Shown here in pieces: positions 33,616 to 41,951 of a stretch of DNA of 64,000 nucleotides; positions within the stretch are counted from its first letter, which is position 1, and each line of letters starts with the position of its first letter. Made by a program: the position numbers and the translations under genes. Below the pieces are notes generated by a model that ran no database searches, had not been told where the DNA came from, and saw nothing but the letters and a program-made list of their open reading frames with translations. The stretch comes from Leptothermofonsia sichuanensis E412. GTDB lineage: Bacteria; Cyanobacteriota; Cyanobacteriia; Leptolyngbyales; Leptolyngbyaceae. The stretch is from positions 4,340,001 to 4,404,000 of the forward strand of contig NZ_CP072600.1 of assembly GCF_019891175.1 (NCBI RefSeq), in the 5' to 3' direction.

Positions 33616-34113
33616 ATGAGAAAATCTCTGATAACGAGAACAGGGTTGCCGTGTCTGCCTATCTCTGGACAATTCCGGGTTGCACCCTTTTTCCTGCGAT
33701 TGCTTCAATTATGTTTTTTGCTGGTTCCGGCGAGTGTTCTGGTGCTGAGTCTGGGGTGGATTCTATCACTGTCTGCGATCGCTGCCCCTCCAGCCCTGCC
33801 GGTCACAGACAGGAGTGAGATCGAAGTGGCAGGCGATGCTGGTAATCAGTCAGCCCAGCTTCCTATCCCCCTGGCAAATAAGCTGCGCCAGGATCTCAGT
33901 CAACGGACTGGTATTCCTGCGAAAACCTTACAAATTGTTGCCGCAACTCGCAAAACCTGGAGTGATGGCTGCCTGGGGCTGGCTCAACCAGGTGAACTCT
34001 GTACGATGGCAATGGTAGACGGATGGCATGTAACGCTGTCCGCCGGCAGTCGACGTTGGGTTTATCGGACAGACACGCGCGGGATGTCCATACGCTTGGA
34101 AAAAAATGGCTGA
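33616..34113 (+). CDS. Secreted hypothetical protein
   Basis: 165 residues. A long N-terminal signal/anchor (FFLRLLQLCFLLVPASVLVL) and Ala-rich cleavage region; the mature part contains a conserved-looking module LSQRTGIPAKTLQIVAATRK, TWSDGCLGLAQPGELCTMAM, VDGWHVTLSAGSRRWVYRTD, with two cysteines that may pair. I recall this module in cyanobacterial exported proteins but no function. The ATG at 33616 follows a weak ribosome site. Confidence 0.7.
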   Translation: MRKSLITRTGLPCLPISGQFRVAPFFLRLLQLCFLLVPASVLVLSLGWILSLSAIAAPPALPVTDRSEIEVAGDAGNQSAQLPIPLANKLRQDLSQRTGIPAKTLQIVAATRKTWSDGCLGLAQPGELCTMAMVDGWHVTLSAGSRRWVYRTDTRGMSIRLEKNG

Positions 34114-34138
34114 AAGCCCTGATGCTTCTGGCAGAGCT

Positions 34139-34205
34139 GACTGTACTAAATTCACCACAGAGCCACAGAGGGCACAGAGGAACGGCTCTGGGTTCCCTTG
34201 CGCCC
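34139..34205. repeat. CACAGAG-family repeat, partial
   Basis: CACCACAGAGCCACAGAGG followed by GGGCACAGAGG and GCGCCCTGTGGTGG. The flanks typical of full copies are missing. Confidence 0.6.
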
Positions 34206-34289
34206 TGTGGTGGAGGGAAGGGTTGGGTTTCGCTGGCGCTCCACCCAACCCCTTACGTTGCTACGTTGTAGAACCTTTAGATTGCTCTA

Positions 34290-34852
34290 CTAGCTGAAGT
34301 AAACATCCCAATCGAGAGGCACTGTCGGCAATTCTACAGCACTGCTAAAGCTGGTGCCGTTCATGCGCCAGACCCCATTTTGACCAGACTGGTAGTTGCG
34401 CAGAACGATATCCAGGCTGCCATTACCCTCTAGGTCGGTAATGCCCACTGGCTCCCAACCGGGGACAGTCGGTAGCAGGCTAACAGATTGCAGGGAAACC
34501 CCGTTCATCTGCCAGATGCCGACCTGTCCAGTGCTGGCATTATGCCAGAGTAAATCCAGGTCATTGTCACCATCAAAGTCGGCTGCTCCGACAATGGACC
34601 AGTTGGGAGGAGCAATGGCCATCAGACTGGAACTGACGAATGCCGCATTGTTCATCGTCCACAGCCCAACCTGACCAGTGCTGATATTCTGCCACAGAAT
34701 ATCGAGGTCGCTGTCACCATCAAAGTCACCGACGGCTGCAATGGTCCAGGAAGCATTCGCATCAGGCAGCACTGAAACAGAACTGAAACTGGTACCACTC
34801 ATCACCCAGATGCCATTGCCTCCAGCGCTGGCATTGCGCCAGAGGATATCTA
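34290..34852 (-). pseudogene. FG-GAP/VCBS-repeat protein, 5' end removed by an IS
   Basis: C-terminal part with three calcium-type FG-GAP repeats: VGDFDGDSDLDILWQNISTG, AADFDGDNDLDLLWHNASTG and ITDLEGNGSLDIVLRNYQSG, each followed by QVG(L/I)W-M-G. Such repeats form beta-propellers in surface adhesins or hydrolases. The frame stays open into the IS630 element at 34853, so the signal peptide and N-terminal domains are lost. DFDGD-DLD loops are conserved and look functional, so the break may be recent. Confidence 0.85.
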
Positions 34853-34859
34853 TACCTTG

Positions 34860-35342
34860 TCAGGGTATAGTTTTTACTTGTTTAAAGGACTGAAAACGCA
34901 AGGTTAACAGTGAATCTAACTCAGGTTTATACGTCGTATGACACTGGTTGAGACAAGCAGTAATCGCCTCCTTAAATGCAGAGAAGTCAGCATAATAAAT
35001 CGAATATAAGCATTGCTTCTTGACAAACTTCCACAAGCGCTCAATCAAGTTGAGATTGGGAGAATAGACCGTTAGATACAACAACTCAATGTTCAATGAT
35101 TGAGCCAACTCCATCACAACCGCACACTTCTGATACCGAGCGTTATCCAACACAAGCGTAATCGGAATGTCTAATCCCAGAGCTGCCAGTTTGTGCAGTA
35201 ATTCACAGACACTTTGAGCGTTGATATAAGTCTCATTGGTGACGGTGATTAACGCATGAGTCACGGCGTTGAGGGCCCCTAAGACATTGAACCGTTGCCT
35301 TCCTGCCCCCGACTTGATAAACAAGCGTTCAAAGCACCACAA
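34860..35342 (-). CDS. IS630 transposase, catalytic frame
   Basis: 160 residues holding two DDE motifs: ITLVLDNARYQKC (second Asp) and YSPNLNLIERLWKFVKK (Glu). The first Asp (VFFVDAAHFVLGA) lies upstream in the same frame, before the listed start, and is reached only by a minus-one shift from the first frame at a run of seven A residues near 35433-35439. Confidence 0.9.
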   Translation of the reverse strand: MWCFERLFIKSGAGRQRFNVLGALNAVTHALITVTNETYINAQSVCELLHKLAALGLDIPITLVLDNARYQKCAVVMELAQSLNIELLYLTVYSPNLNLIERLWKFVKKQCLYSIYYADFSAFKEAITACLNQCHTTYKPELDSLLTLRFQSFKQVKTIP

Positions 35343-35898
35343 AAACCCTAAGTAGGCCCCCAGAACAAAATGGGCAGCATCGACAAAGAAGACGGCTCTC
35401 TGACCTGCTTTTGCCTCTTGCAGTCGTGGGTCTAGTTTTTTTGACGAACTCCTCCTGCGCTTCTACATCAGCTTTGGCGGGCAACATCCCCACTCGCCGA
35501 CAACGCATCCCCATCGATTTGAGAAACACCCTCACTTGCTCCCGACTACGGACAATACCAGTCAGTTCTTCGATCTTGGCGCAAGCCTGCGCTAGGGTCT
35601 TTGGAGGATTTGCCCGGAAGTATGCTTCCAAAGTCTGTTGATGTTGTTTCAGTTCACTCTGGGGTCGATAAAAGGTCAATTCTTTGAGATTGCCGATCCC
35701 CCCAGTTTCATAATCTCGCAGATAGCTCAACAACGTTGGTTTTGTCACCCGAAGCAACCGGGTAATTTCCTGATGCGAGTATCCTTGACTTTTGAGATAC
35801 AACGCTTCCATTTTTTGTTGCACACGCGGATGTGGATGGTGAAAGCGTTCGTAATGTAGTTGCTCAATCTCTTCGGCACTAAAGCTCAGTTGGATCAT
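35329..35898 (-). CDS. IS630 transposase, N-terminal frame
   Basis: 189 residues; the first 150 are the HTH/winged-helix DNA-binding half (HPRVQQKMEALYLKSQGYSH, QEITRLLRVTKPTLLSYLRD, LAQACAKIEELTGIVRSREQ). After EEFVKK the zero frame gives a short nonsense tail, while a minus-one shift continues as KKLDPRLQEAKAGQRAVFFV into the catalytic half. Confidence 0.9.
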   Translation of the reverse strand: MIQLSFSAEEIEQLHYERFHHPHPRVQQKMEALYLKSQGYSHQEITRLLRVTKPTLLSYLRDYETGGIGNLKELTFYRPQSELKQHQQTLEAYFRANPPKTLAQACAKIEELTGIVRSREQVRVFLKSMGMRCRRVGMLPAKADVEAQEEFVKKTRPTTARGKSRSESRLLCRCCPFCSGGLLRVFVVL

Positions 35899-35982
35899 TG
35901 GGAGGCACCGTGCTCAACACTCAACGGTCTACCTCATTTCTACTTTATCTAGAGGGTAAAATCTATACCCCGGCAAAGTATA

Positions 35983-36447
35983 GTCCAACAATTGCAACAA
36001 GTGGAAACACCAAAGGACAAGGAACGCCTGCAAGTGCTGTACTGGCTCAAACAGGAAAAGCCACCCAGCATTGGTGCGATTGCCAAGGCGATCGGGAAAC
36101 ATCGCAATACAGTAGGGAGATGGTTATTGCAGTATCGGGAAGGTGGGGTGAGTGCCATGCTGGAACGTAAAGTGTCGTCTGGCGGTGTCCGCAAGATTCC
36201 ACAATGGGCGGAAGAGGCACTGGCTAAGCGATTAAAGAACTCGGAACATGGATTTGCCAGTTATGGAGCTGTGCAACAGTGGTTAGCGGAGGAGTTGGGT
36301 GTCGAAGCGGAGTATCATGCGGTATACCAAATGACGCGCTATCGCCTCCAAGCGAAGCTGAAAGTGGCTCGTCCGCAAAATATCAAGCAGGATTGTGAAC
36401 GGCGCGAATCATTTAAAAAAACCTTGCAGATGACCTGGAGTTGTTGA
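35983..36447 (+). pseudogene. IS630-type transposase OrfA, 5'-truncated
   Basis: Frame open from the junction: VQQLQQVETPKDKERLQVLY, WLKQEKPPSIGAIAKAIGKH, RNTVGRWLLQYREGG. Related proteins begin about 20-25 residues earlier, so the true start is lost; a GTG or internal start might still be used. Ends shortly after the slippery A7 run (TTTAAAAAAAC) at 36413-36420. Confidence 0.82.
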
Positions 36448-37010
36448 GCCAGTATGCTCGGCAAGTCATCCAGGAGGAGCGTCCTATCCGTTATTTTGCT
36501 CAGGATGAAAGTCGCTTTGGACTCAAAACCCTGATTGGGCGCTTGATTACTGCTTGTGGTATCAAACCGATTGGGCAATGGCTATGGTTGTTCAAAGCGT
36601 TTTGGCTCTATGGGGCCGTCGAACCAGCAACCGGAGAGTCGTTTTTCTTGCAATTCTCCCATGTGGATACTGCTTGCTATCAAGCGTTCCTCGAGGAGTT
36701 CTCCAAAGCCTACCCCGATAGTCTCAACATTCTACAAGTGGATAACGGGCGTTTTCACAGCAGTAAAGATTTAGTGGTGCCAGAGAATGTGATTTTATTG
36801 TTTCAACCTGCTTACTGCCCAGAGTTAAATCCGATTGAAAGGTTGTGGGAATACCTCAAGGCAGATTTGAAGTGGGCTTCGTTCAAAACGCTAGAGCAAC
36901 TCCAAGCGAAGGTCGATCAACTCCTGGCTCAATTGACTCCAGAAGTTATTGCTTCGATCACAGGATATTCCTTCATCCTGAATGCCCTATCTGCCCTGAA
37001 CCCCATTTAA
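36441..37010 (+). CDS. IS630-type transposase, catalytic frame
   Basis: 189 residues identical to the protein at 19455-20024, including [27 protein letters not shown] and [16 protein letters not shown]. Needs minus-one frameshifting from OrfA. The two identical copies, 16.5 kb apart and inverted, are substrates for recombination. Confidence 0.9.
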   Translation: MLSQYARQVIQEERPIRYFAQDESRFGLKTLIGRLITACGIKPIGQWLWLFKAFWLYGAVEPATGESFFLQFSHVDTACYQAFLEEFSKAYPDSLNILQVDNGRFHSSKDLVVPENVILLFQPAYCPELNPIERLWEYLKADLKWASFKTLEQLQAKVDQLLAQLTPEVIASITGYSFILNALSALNPI

Positions 37011-37017
37011 ATTGGTA

Positions 37018-37108
37018 TGAAATGCTACCACAGAGGTACAGAGAACACAGAGCAGTTCTTCTGTGCCCTCTGTGGTAAAACCCTAAGTTTTTCGGTTGAT
37101 TAATCCAC
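37018..37108 (-). repeat. CACAGAG-family repeat, cut by the IS630 copy
   Basis: Starts right after the IS630 right-end TA: ATGCTACCACAGAGGTACAG, second arm CTTCTGTGCCCTCTGTGG, then the family end GTTTTTCGGTTGATTAATCC. The outer end of the repeat is missing on the IS side. Confidence 0.7.
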
Positions 37109-37113
37109 GACTC

Positions 37114-37407
37114 TTAGCTCCAATCTTCCCGCTGTGAGCCGCGCCCTTTATAGACCTGTGCCTCTGCATGAATCTGGCGGGTTTTCTCATGCAGGGTGTC
37201 TTCCGTGAGATGCCATCGGGTGAGAATTTTGTCCAGGTCTGCCTGAATGTCTCTGGCTCCCGGAAAGCCATCGTAACGAATCCGCAGACGTGCTAGTTCT
37301 GCCAGATTATAGTCCGTTGGTTCTCCGGCTAATAGCGCGTTAACAATCTGGCGATCGCTACTCCAGAGCGGATGCTGCTGGTCTTTTTGCTCAAATTTCT
37401 CTGCCAT
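37114..37407 (-). CDS. DUF3288 family protein
   Basis: 97 residues matching cyanobacterial DUF3288: QKDQQHPLWSSDRQIVNALL, AGEPTDYNLAELARLRIRYD, GFPGARDIQADLDKILTRWH and LTEDTLHEKTRQIHAEAQVY. Soluble, charged; function unknown. The last codons run into the flank of the CACAGAG repeat. Confidence 0.88.
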   Translation of the reverse strand: MAEKFEQKDQQHPLWSSDRQIVNALLAGEPTDYNLAELARLRIRYDGFPGARDIQADLDKILTRWHLTEDTLHEKTRQIHAEAQVYKGRGSQREDWS

Positions 37408-37826
37408 AGGGAACTCTTTTGAAGAACCTTTTTAATCAATGGACTGAAGTTCGGCTAGTATCCTAGCAGCCAGCGATTGTCTGAGGTCAAAAGGCAATCA
37501 TCATGGCCAAATATTTGGTGTTTTGATTCTGACTGATTTCAGGCATGGTTGGGGGACATTGGACTGGTTGCGATCGAGAAACTCGTAATTTTTGTTTATA
37601 AACTGGATATTTTTAGTGAACTACTGATATTTTTTCCACTGGGCGATCTGGAGCGATGAAACGTTCGACGGATTCACAGGTTCCATTGAAAACCTGATGA
37701 ATCAAACCGTTCGGTCGTAGCAATCTGGGTATCCTTAGGATAGGAGCAATGGGATCAATGCTTGACCAGCGTGATAAAGTCAATGCTTGACTGACTGGCA
37801 AACCAAGAGGAGTGATCAGCAACACA
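37408..37826. other. Gap upstream of the FtsL-like gene
   Basis: Divergent region between DUF3288 and the FtsL-like gene. A 12-base unit TCAATGCTTGAC occurs twice (37757 and 37780). No gene, RNA or terminator recognised. Confidence 0.4.
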
Positions 37827-38384
37827 ATGTCTAATGCGTATCAAACGAATGCCTATCGAACATCGTCCCAACCGCGGCGATCGTCATCCCGCCGACCTCC
37901 CCTCTATCCAGTGCCTGCCAGGGTCAGTCCAGTTTTCCAGGTTCACCCGTCTTCCAGTTCGGCACCTATTCCTTTTCCCAGGGGCAGATCGGGGGCAACT
38001 GTGCGTCGCCTGCCAGTTCTGCGACCGATGCCTCTATGGTTGCGGTGGCTGATTCGACTGCAACGGGGTTCACTGGTGGTTGTGTTTTTGCTCGCGATCG
38101 CCACTCTGATTGCCTATGGCGGCTCGGTCTACACTCAACATCGCTGGAGCCGCGAATACCGCAAGCTCAAAATTCTCCAGCGTAGTGAACGCGAAATTAC
38201 GGCGGCTGGGGAAACAATGCGAAACTACATTGCCAAACAGGCTGAGCGACCTGGTGCCGGGTTGGTCATGAAAACTCCTGATAACACGATCTTTCTGCAA
38301 CCTGCTCCCAGACGGCAAGAACCCGCCATGAAACCTCCCCAGCCGCCCGTTGAAACCAGAACCCCAAAACCATTGGGCTACTAG
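37827..38384 (+). CDS. FtsL-like bitopic membrane protein
   Basis: 185 residues from the ATG at 37827; a GTG at 37812 is also open but overlaps the AGGAG ribosome site. The first 70 residues are basic and Pro/Ser-rich, then one membrane segment (GSLVVVFLLAIATLIAYGGS) and an extracytoplasmic helix (WSREYRKLKILQRSEREITA). The topology, length and position directly before ftsI match FtsL, which helps recruit FtsI and FtsW to the septum. The sequence is too diverged for certainty. Confidence 0.7.
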   Translation: MSNAYQTNAYRTSSQPRRSSSRRPPLYPVPARVSPVFQVHPSSSSAPIPFPRGRSGATVRRLPVLRPMPLWLRWLIRLQRGSLVVVFLLAIATLIAYGGSVYTQHRWSREYRKLKILQRSEREITAAGETMRNYIAKQAERPGAGLVMKTPDNTIFLQPAPRRQEPAMKPPQPPVETRTPKPLGY

Positions 38385-38476
38385 GGCAGGTTGGCAGAAA
38401 TACCTGTACAGTGCCTTGATGCTCAACTTTAGAATTTATTGGGATTTCGCCTTCATCCTTCTGCCTTCTTGTACTA

Positions 38477-38495
38477 GTGGTCTGTCAAGCATTCT
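38477..38495 (+). repeat. Solo end of the IS630-type MITE
   Basis: CTAG followed by GTGGTCTGTCAAGCATTC, the left terminal repeat of the MITE family, with no matching right end. Lies 22 bases before the ftsI start, so it may have supplied part of its leader. Confidence 0.6.
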
Positions 38496-38516
38496 CAGTT
38501 CCCCTTCGCCTGAACT

Positions 38517-40370
38517 ATGGGCAGTCCTCCCCGTACCCTCCGTTCCCATCGTCCTCGCCGCCTGTCTTCCATGATGGGAAGGCGTGCCTCGCGATCGCCG
38601 GTCGTTTCCCAGGCAGAACCGTCTTCTTTCCGGCTCTTTCTGGTCTGGGGTGTTTTGCTGGCCAGTGCCGGTGGGTTAACCCTGAATTTATTCCGGTTGC
38701 AAGTGGTGCAGGCTCCTGAACTGCAAAAACGCGCCCAGGAGCAACAGATGGTCTACCTGCGACCGTTCGTGCCCCGCCGTCAGGTGATTGATCGCACAGG
38801 GACCGTTTTGGCGCTGGATCGCCCGGTGTATACACTGTTTGCCCACCCAAAACTGTTCAAACAATCGAAGCAAGAAATTGCCGACCAGCTTGCGCCGATC
38901 CTCAATGTCCCGGCAGCCGCCCTGGTCAGGAAATTTGATGAAGACGAAAGTGGCATTCGCATCCGCAATTCTTTATCTGAAAATATTCAGGACCGCATTA
39001 CTCGCCTCCGGTTGGATGGGCTGGAGTTAATTCAGTCTCAACAACGGTTCTATCCCCAGCAAGATTTAACCGCGGATGTGGTTGGCTATGTCAACGATGA
39101 CCAGAAAGGGCAGGCGGGAATTGAACTGAGTCAACAAACTGTGCTGGAACGCACGGCAAAAGAAGTCATCCTGCGGCGAGCGGGCGATGGTTCATTTCTA
39201 CCTGACCATGTGCCCTCTGGGTTTCTCAACCTGGACGCCTTGCAACTTCAGCTAACGGTCGATACTCGCCTGCACCGGGTGGCACTTGATGCCCTGCGTC
39301 AACAGGTAAAGAAGTTTAGTGCCAAACGTGGGGCGGTTGTGGTGATGGATGTGCGGGATGGCTCGTTGCTGTCACTGGTGACAGCTCCTTCCTACGACCC
39401 CAACTGGTACTATAAATATCCGGTTGAGCGGTTTAAGAACTGGGCGATCACCGATCTGTACGAGCCGGGATCTACCTTTAAGCCAATCAATGTGGCGATC
39501 GCTCTAGAAGACGGTTCAGTAAAACCCAACAGCTACTTTCTGGATGAAGGGCAAATCACAGTTGGTGGCTGGCCCATTCAAAACTACGATTTCTCCACCT
39601 CTGGCGGAAGGGGAACGGTGTCCGTGACAGACATCATCAAGTATTCCAGTAATGTGGGTATGGTTCATATCGTCCAGCAGATCAAGCCAGTTGCCTTCTA
39701 CCGCTGGCTCAAACGCCTGGGCATTGGTGAAACAACTGGCATCGATCTTCCTTCAGAGTCGCCCGGTCAGTTCAAAGACCAGGATACTTTCGTCAATTCT
39801 GCCGTAGAACGGGCAACCACTTCCTTTGGGCAGGGATTTTCCCTGACTCCCATCCAGCTTGCTCAGCTCCACTCCACCCTGGCAAACGGAGGCAAACTGG
39901 TCACTCCCCATGTTGTCCGGGGTTTGTTTGATGTCAGCGGTCAACCTTACTGGAAACCCAAATTCCCCGCTCCCCGCACTATTTTTTCCAGAAAAACGAC
40001 TCAGGCGGTTTTATCGATGATGGAAACCGTTGTCACTGAAGGGACTGGCAAAAGTGCGGAAGTACCGGGATACCGCATTGGTGGTAAAACAGGGACTGCC
40101 CAGAAAGCGAACCCTTACGGGGGGTACCTTGAAAACGCCAAAATTACCAGTTTTGTAGGTATCTTTCCCATCGAAGCCCCCCGCTATGTGGTGGTTGCCG
40201 TGGTTGATGAACCTCAGGGATCCGATGCCTTTGGGTCTACCGTTGCAGCTCCGATTGTTAAATCGGTGATTGAAGCCCTGGTGACGCTGGAAGAAATTCC
40301 TCCCAGCAAAAAGGTTACCCCTACCCCTTCACCCAGTCCCGAAGCGGAGGCAGCCGCAGAGGAGCCTTAG
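38517..40370 (+). CDS. ftsI: Division-specific penicillin-binding protein FtsI/PBP3
   Basis: 617 residues. One membrane anchor (residues 39-62), the dimerisation domain (IDRTGTVLALDRPVYTLFA) and a transpeptidase domain with the three active-site motifs: Ser319-Thr-Phe-Lys322, Ser377-Ser-Asn379 and Lys524-Thr-Gly526. FtsI crosslinks septal peptidoglycan. A Pro/Ser/Glu tail follows. Directly follows the FtsL-like gene on the same strand (132 bases), an arrangement seen in many bacteria. Confidence 0.95.
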   Translation: MGSPPRTLRSHRPRRLSSMMGRRASRSPVVSQAEPSSFRLFLVWGVLLASAGGLTLNLFRLQVVQAPELQKRAQEQQMVYLRPFVPRRQVIDRTGTVLALDRPVYTLFAHPKLFKQSKQEIADQLAPILNVPAAALVRKFDEDESGIRIRNSLSENIQDRITRLRLDGLELIQSQQRFYPQQDLTADVVGYVNDDQKGQAGIELSQQTVLERTAKEVILRRAGDGSFLPDHVPSGFLNLDALQLQLTVDTRLHRVALDALRQQVKKFSAKRGAVVVMDVRDGSLLSLVTAPSYDPNWYYKYPVERFKNWAITDLYEPGSTFKPINVAIALEDGSVKPNSYFLDEGQITVGGWPIQNYDFSTSGGRGTVSVTDIIKYSSNVGMVHIVQQIKPVAFYRWLKRLGIGETTGIDLPSESPGQFKDQDTFVNSAVERATTSFGQGFSLTPIQLAQLHSTLANGGKLVTPHVVRGLFDVSGQPYWKPKFPAPRTIFSRKTTQAVLSMMETVVTEGTGKSAEVPGYRIGGKTGTAQKANPYGGYLENAKITSFVGIFPIEAPRYVVVAVVDEPQGSDAFGSTVAAPIVKSVIEALVTLEEIPPSKKVTPTPSPSPEAEAAAEEP

Positions 40371-40371
40371 G

Positions 40372-40481
40372 AGCGTGGATTAAACCTGAAAACCTTAGCG
40401 TTCTACCCCAGGGACAGAGAGGAATTGTTCTGTGCCCTCTGTACCTCTGGAATAAAATTTCAGGCTATAAAATTCTTATCC
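40372..40481 (+). repeat. CACAGAG-family hairpin repeat
   Basis: GCGTGGATTAAACCTGAAAA at left, arms CCCAGGGACAGAGAGG and CTGTGCCCTCTGTACC, right end TTTCAGGCTATAAAATTC. Between the convergent ftsI and VOC genes. Confidence 0.75.
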
Positions 40482-40482
40482 T

Positions 40483-40926
40483 TCATCTCACGCGCTTAAC
40501 TTCTCGAATAAACTCCAGGGGCAACCCATCCGCATCCGCAATAAAAGCGACTTCATAAACCCGATCGCCAATCATCTGTTGTTCCGGTTCTAACAATACC
40601 TTGAGAGGCTTTACCTGGTCGGGCTGCTCCTGGCTGACTTGAACGAAGCGGTGTTTGAGTGTTTCCAGCCAGGCTGGTAAATCATCTGTGATTGGGGTCA
40701 GGTCAAAGGAAAGATGGTAGTAGCCGACGTAATGCTCATCCCCAAAGGCATCGGGAGCTGCTTTGGGTTGAGGGATCTGGATTAACTCAATCCGCCCTGC
40801 CAGACCTTCCATCCAGCAGGCTAACGTATAGCCAGTGGTGAAGCGCTCTCGCACTTCAAAGCCAAGCTGCTCATAAAATGCGATCGCCCGGTGGATATTT
40901 GCGGTCCGAATTGAAACATGATGCAT
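40483..40926 (-). CDS. VOC (glyoxalase/bleomycin-resistance fold) protein
   Basis: 147 residues: MHHVSIRTANIHRAIAFYEQ, LGFEVRERFTTGYTLACWME and VYEVAFIADADGLPLEFIRE. The N-terminal His and the C-terminal Glu sit at the usual metal-ligand positions of glyoxalase-fold enzymes. The specific reaction cannot be told; it could be a lactoylglutathione lyase-like or a ring-cleavage-like protein. Confidence 0.85.
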   Translation of the reverse strand: MHHVSIRTANIHRAIAFYEQLGFEVRERFTTGYTLACWMEGLAGRIELIQIPQPKAAPDAFGDEHYVGYYHLSFDLTPITDDLPAWLETLKHRFVQVSQEQPDQVKPLKVLLEPEQQMIGDRVYEVAFIADADGLPLEFIREVKRVR

Positions 40927-40986
40927 AGTGCCATAGATGTGCTAGCCTGACTTTTCACTCTTCACCCTTCATCCCTCACCTTGCCC

Positions 40987-41730
40987 ATGCATCGGGTTCT
41001 AAAACTATTGTTCATCCGCCATGCCCAATCCACTGGGAACCAGGAAAAACGAATGCAGGGGCATGGGAATTTTGGGCTGTCCGAGACTGGCAGAGAGCAG
41101 AGTGGGAAACTTGCCCGTAGCCTGCTGGCAGAGGGTTGGTTCCCCTCCCACATTTATAGTAGCCCTTTGGTCCGAGCGACCCAGACAACCCAAATTTTGC
41201 TCGACCATTTCCTTGCCGCTCCTCTGCCTGCTGCTGTCAGCGATCTGATTGACGCCGCCACCCCGCCAGTTGACATGCCCGATGGGGAACCCGGTACCAT
41301 CCCGGTGCACTATGCGGATGAACTCAAAGAATTCCAGAATGGAATTTTCCAGGGCTTGACCTGGGCAGAAGCCATGCAGCAGTATCCTGATTTGTGCCAT
41401 GCCTTAGAAGCTTCTCCTGACTGGATTCCAATTCCTGGAGCAGAGACACTGGAAGATGCCCGTCGTCGAGCCAATCAGTTTATTCAACACCTGCTCAGCC
41501 ATCACGCCAACGGCGATCGCATCTGGATCATCACCCATAGCTGGATTTTGCAGCATCTGGTGGCTGAATTATTGGGCTGCGATCGCTCCTGGCGCTTACG
41601 GGCACAAAACACTGCATTGTTTGAATTCTGGATTGACCAATCTCGCTGGCAGCGCCGTGATCACAACCGATTCAACACCGATCTCTGGCAGGTACGCCGG
41701 TTTAATGACTGTCACCATCTGCAAGCTTGA
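40987..41730 (+). CDS. Histidine phosphatase family protein
   Basis: 247 residues from ATG 40987 (a TTG six bases earlier is also open). Opens KLLFIRHAQSTGNQEKRMQG, the RHG-type catalytic motif written RHA here, then LSETGREQSGKLARSLL, IYSSPLVRATQTTQILL and WIITHSWILQHLV with the second catalytic His. Phosphoglycerate-mutase-like phosphatases act on sugar phosphates, phospho-Ser or carotenoid/cobalamin intermediates; the substrate is not predictable. Confidence 0.88.
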   Translation: MHRVLKLLFIRHAQSTGNQEKRMQGHGNFGLSETGREQSGKLARSLLAEGWFPSHIYSSPLVRATQTTQILLDHFLAAPLPAAVSDLIDAATPPVDMPDGEPGTIPVHYADELKEFQNGIFQGLTWAEAMQQYPDLCHALEASPDWIPIPGAETLEDARRRANQFIQHLLSHHANGDRIWIITHSWILQHLVAELLGCDRSWRLRAQNTALFEFWIDQSRWQRRDHNRFNTDLWQVRRFNDCHHLQA

Positions 41731-41951
41731 ATCTGCAAGCTTGAATTTGATCCCATCTCTGACTTACAGTGATTATTTATCGATAACTTGATAGGGTGAA
41801 TCAGAAATTCTTCTCCCTGCCCCTTGAATGGATTGAGTAGGGAACCACCCTTTCAAACGTAGGCCGATCCCTACCAGTTGAAGTATTCTGAATCGAGGTT
41901 CCGTTCAGAAATCGGGGTTATATTTTTTGAAGCTACTAGCCAGATTCAGAG

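Larger units (their letters stand above)
34853..35980 (-). mobile_element. IS630-family element (CTATAC ends)
   Basis: 1128 bp between TA dinucleotides. Terminal repeats of about 26 bases: TACCTTGTCAGGGTATAG at one end, TACTTTGCCGGGGTATAG at the other. Two overlapping transposase frames. Left neighbour: FG-GAP gene; right neighbour: 5'-truncated IS630 copy 2. The two sides are unrelated, so a deletion followed or accompanied the insertion. Confidence 0.92.
35983..37015 (+). mobile_element. IS630-type element, copy 2, slightly 5'-truncated
   Basis: 1033 bp. Matches copy 1 (19450-20399) throughout 36066-37015. The right end CCCCATTTAAATTGG is followed by TA. The left end is missing: the reading frame runs back into the junction with the IS630 element ending at 35980 without a start codon. 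Confidence 0.88.

Noticed and set aside
41731-41951. Possible small RNA or gene in the gap
   Set aside because: Only a short doubled segment (TTGAATCTGCAAGC) and AT-rich DNA were seen, with no hairpin-T-tract or ribosome site.
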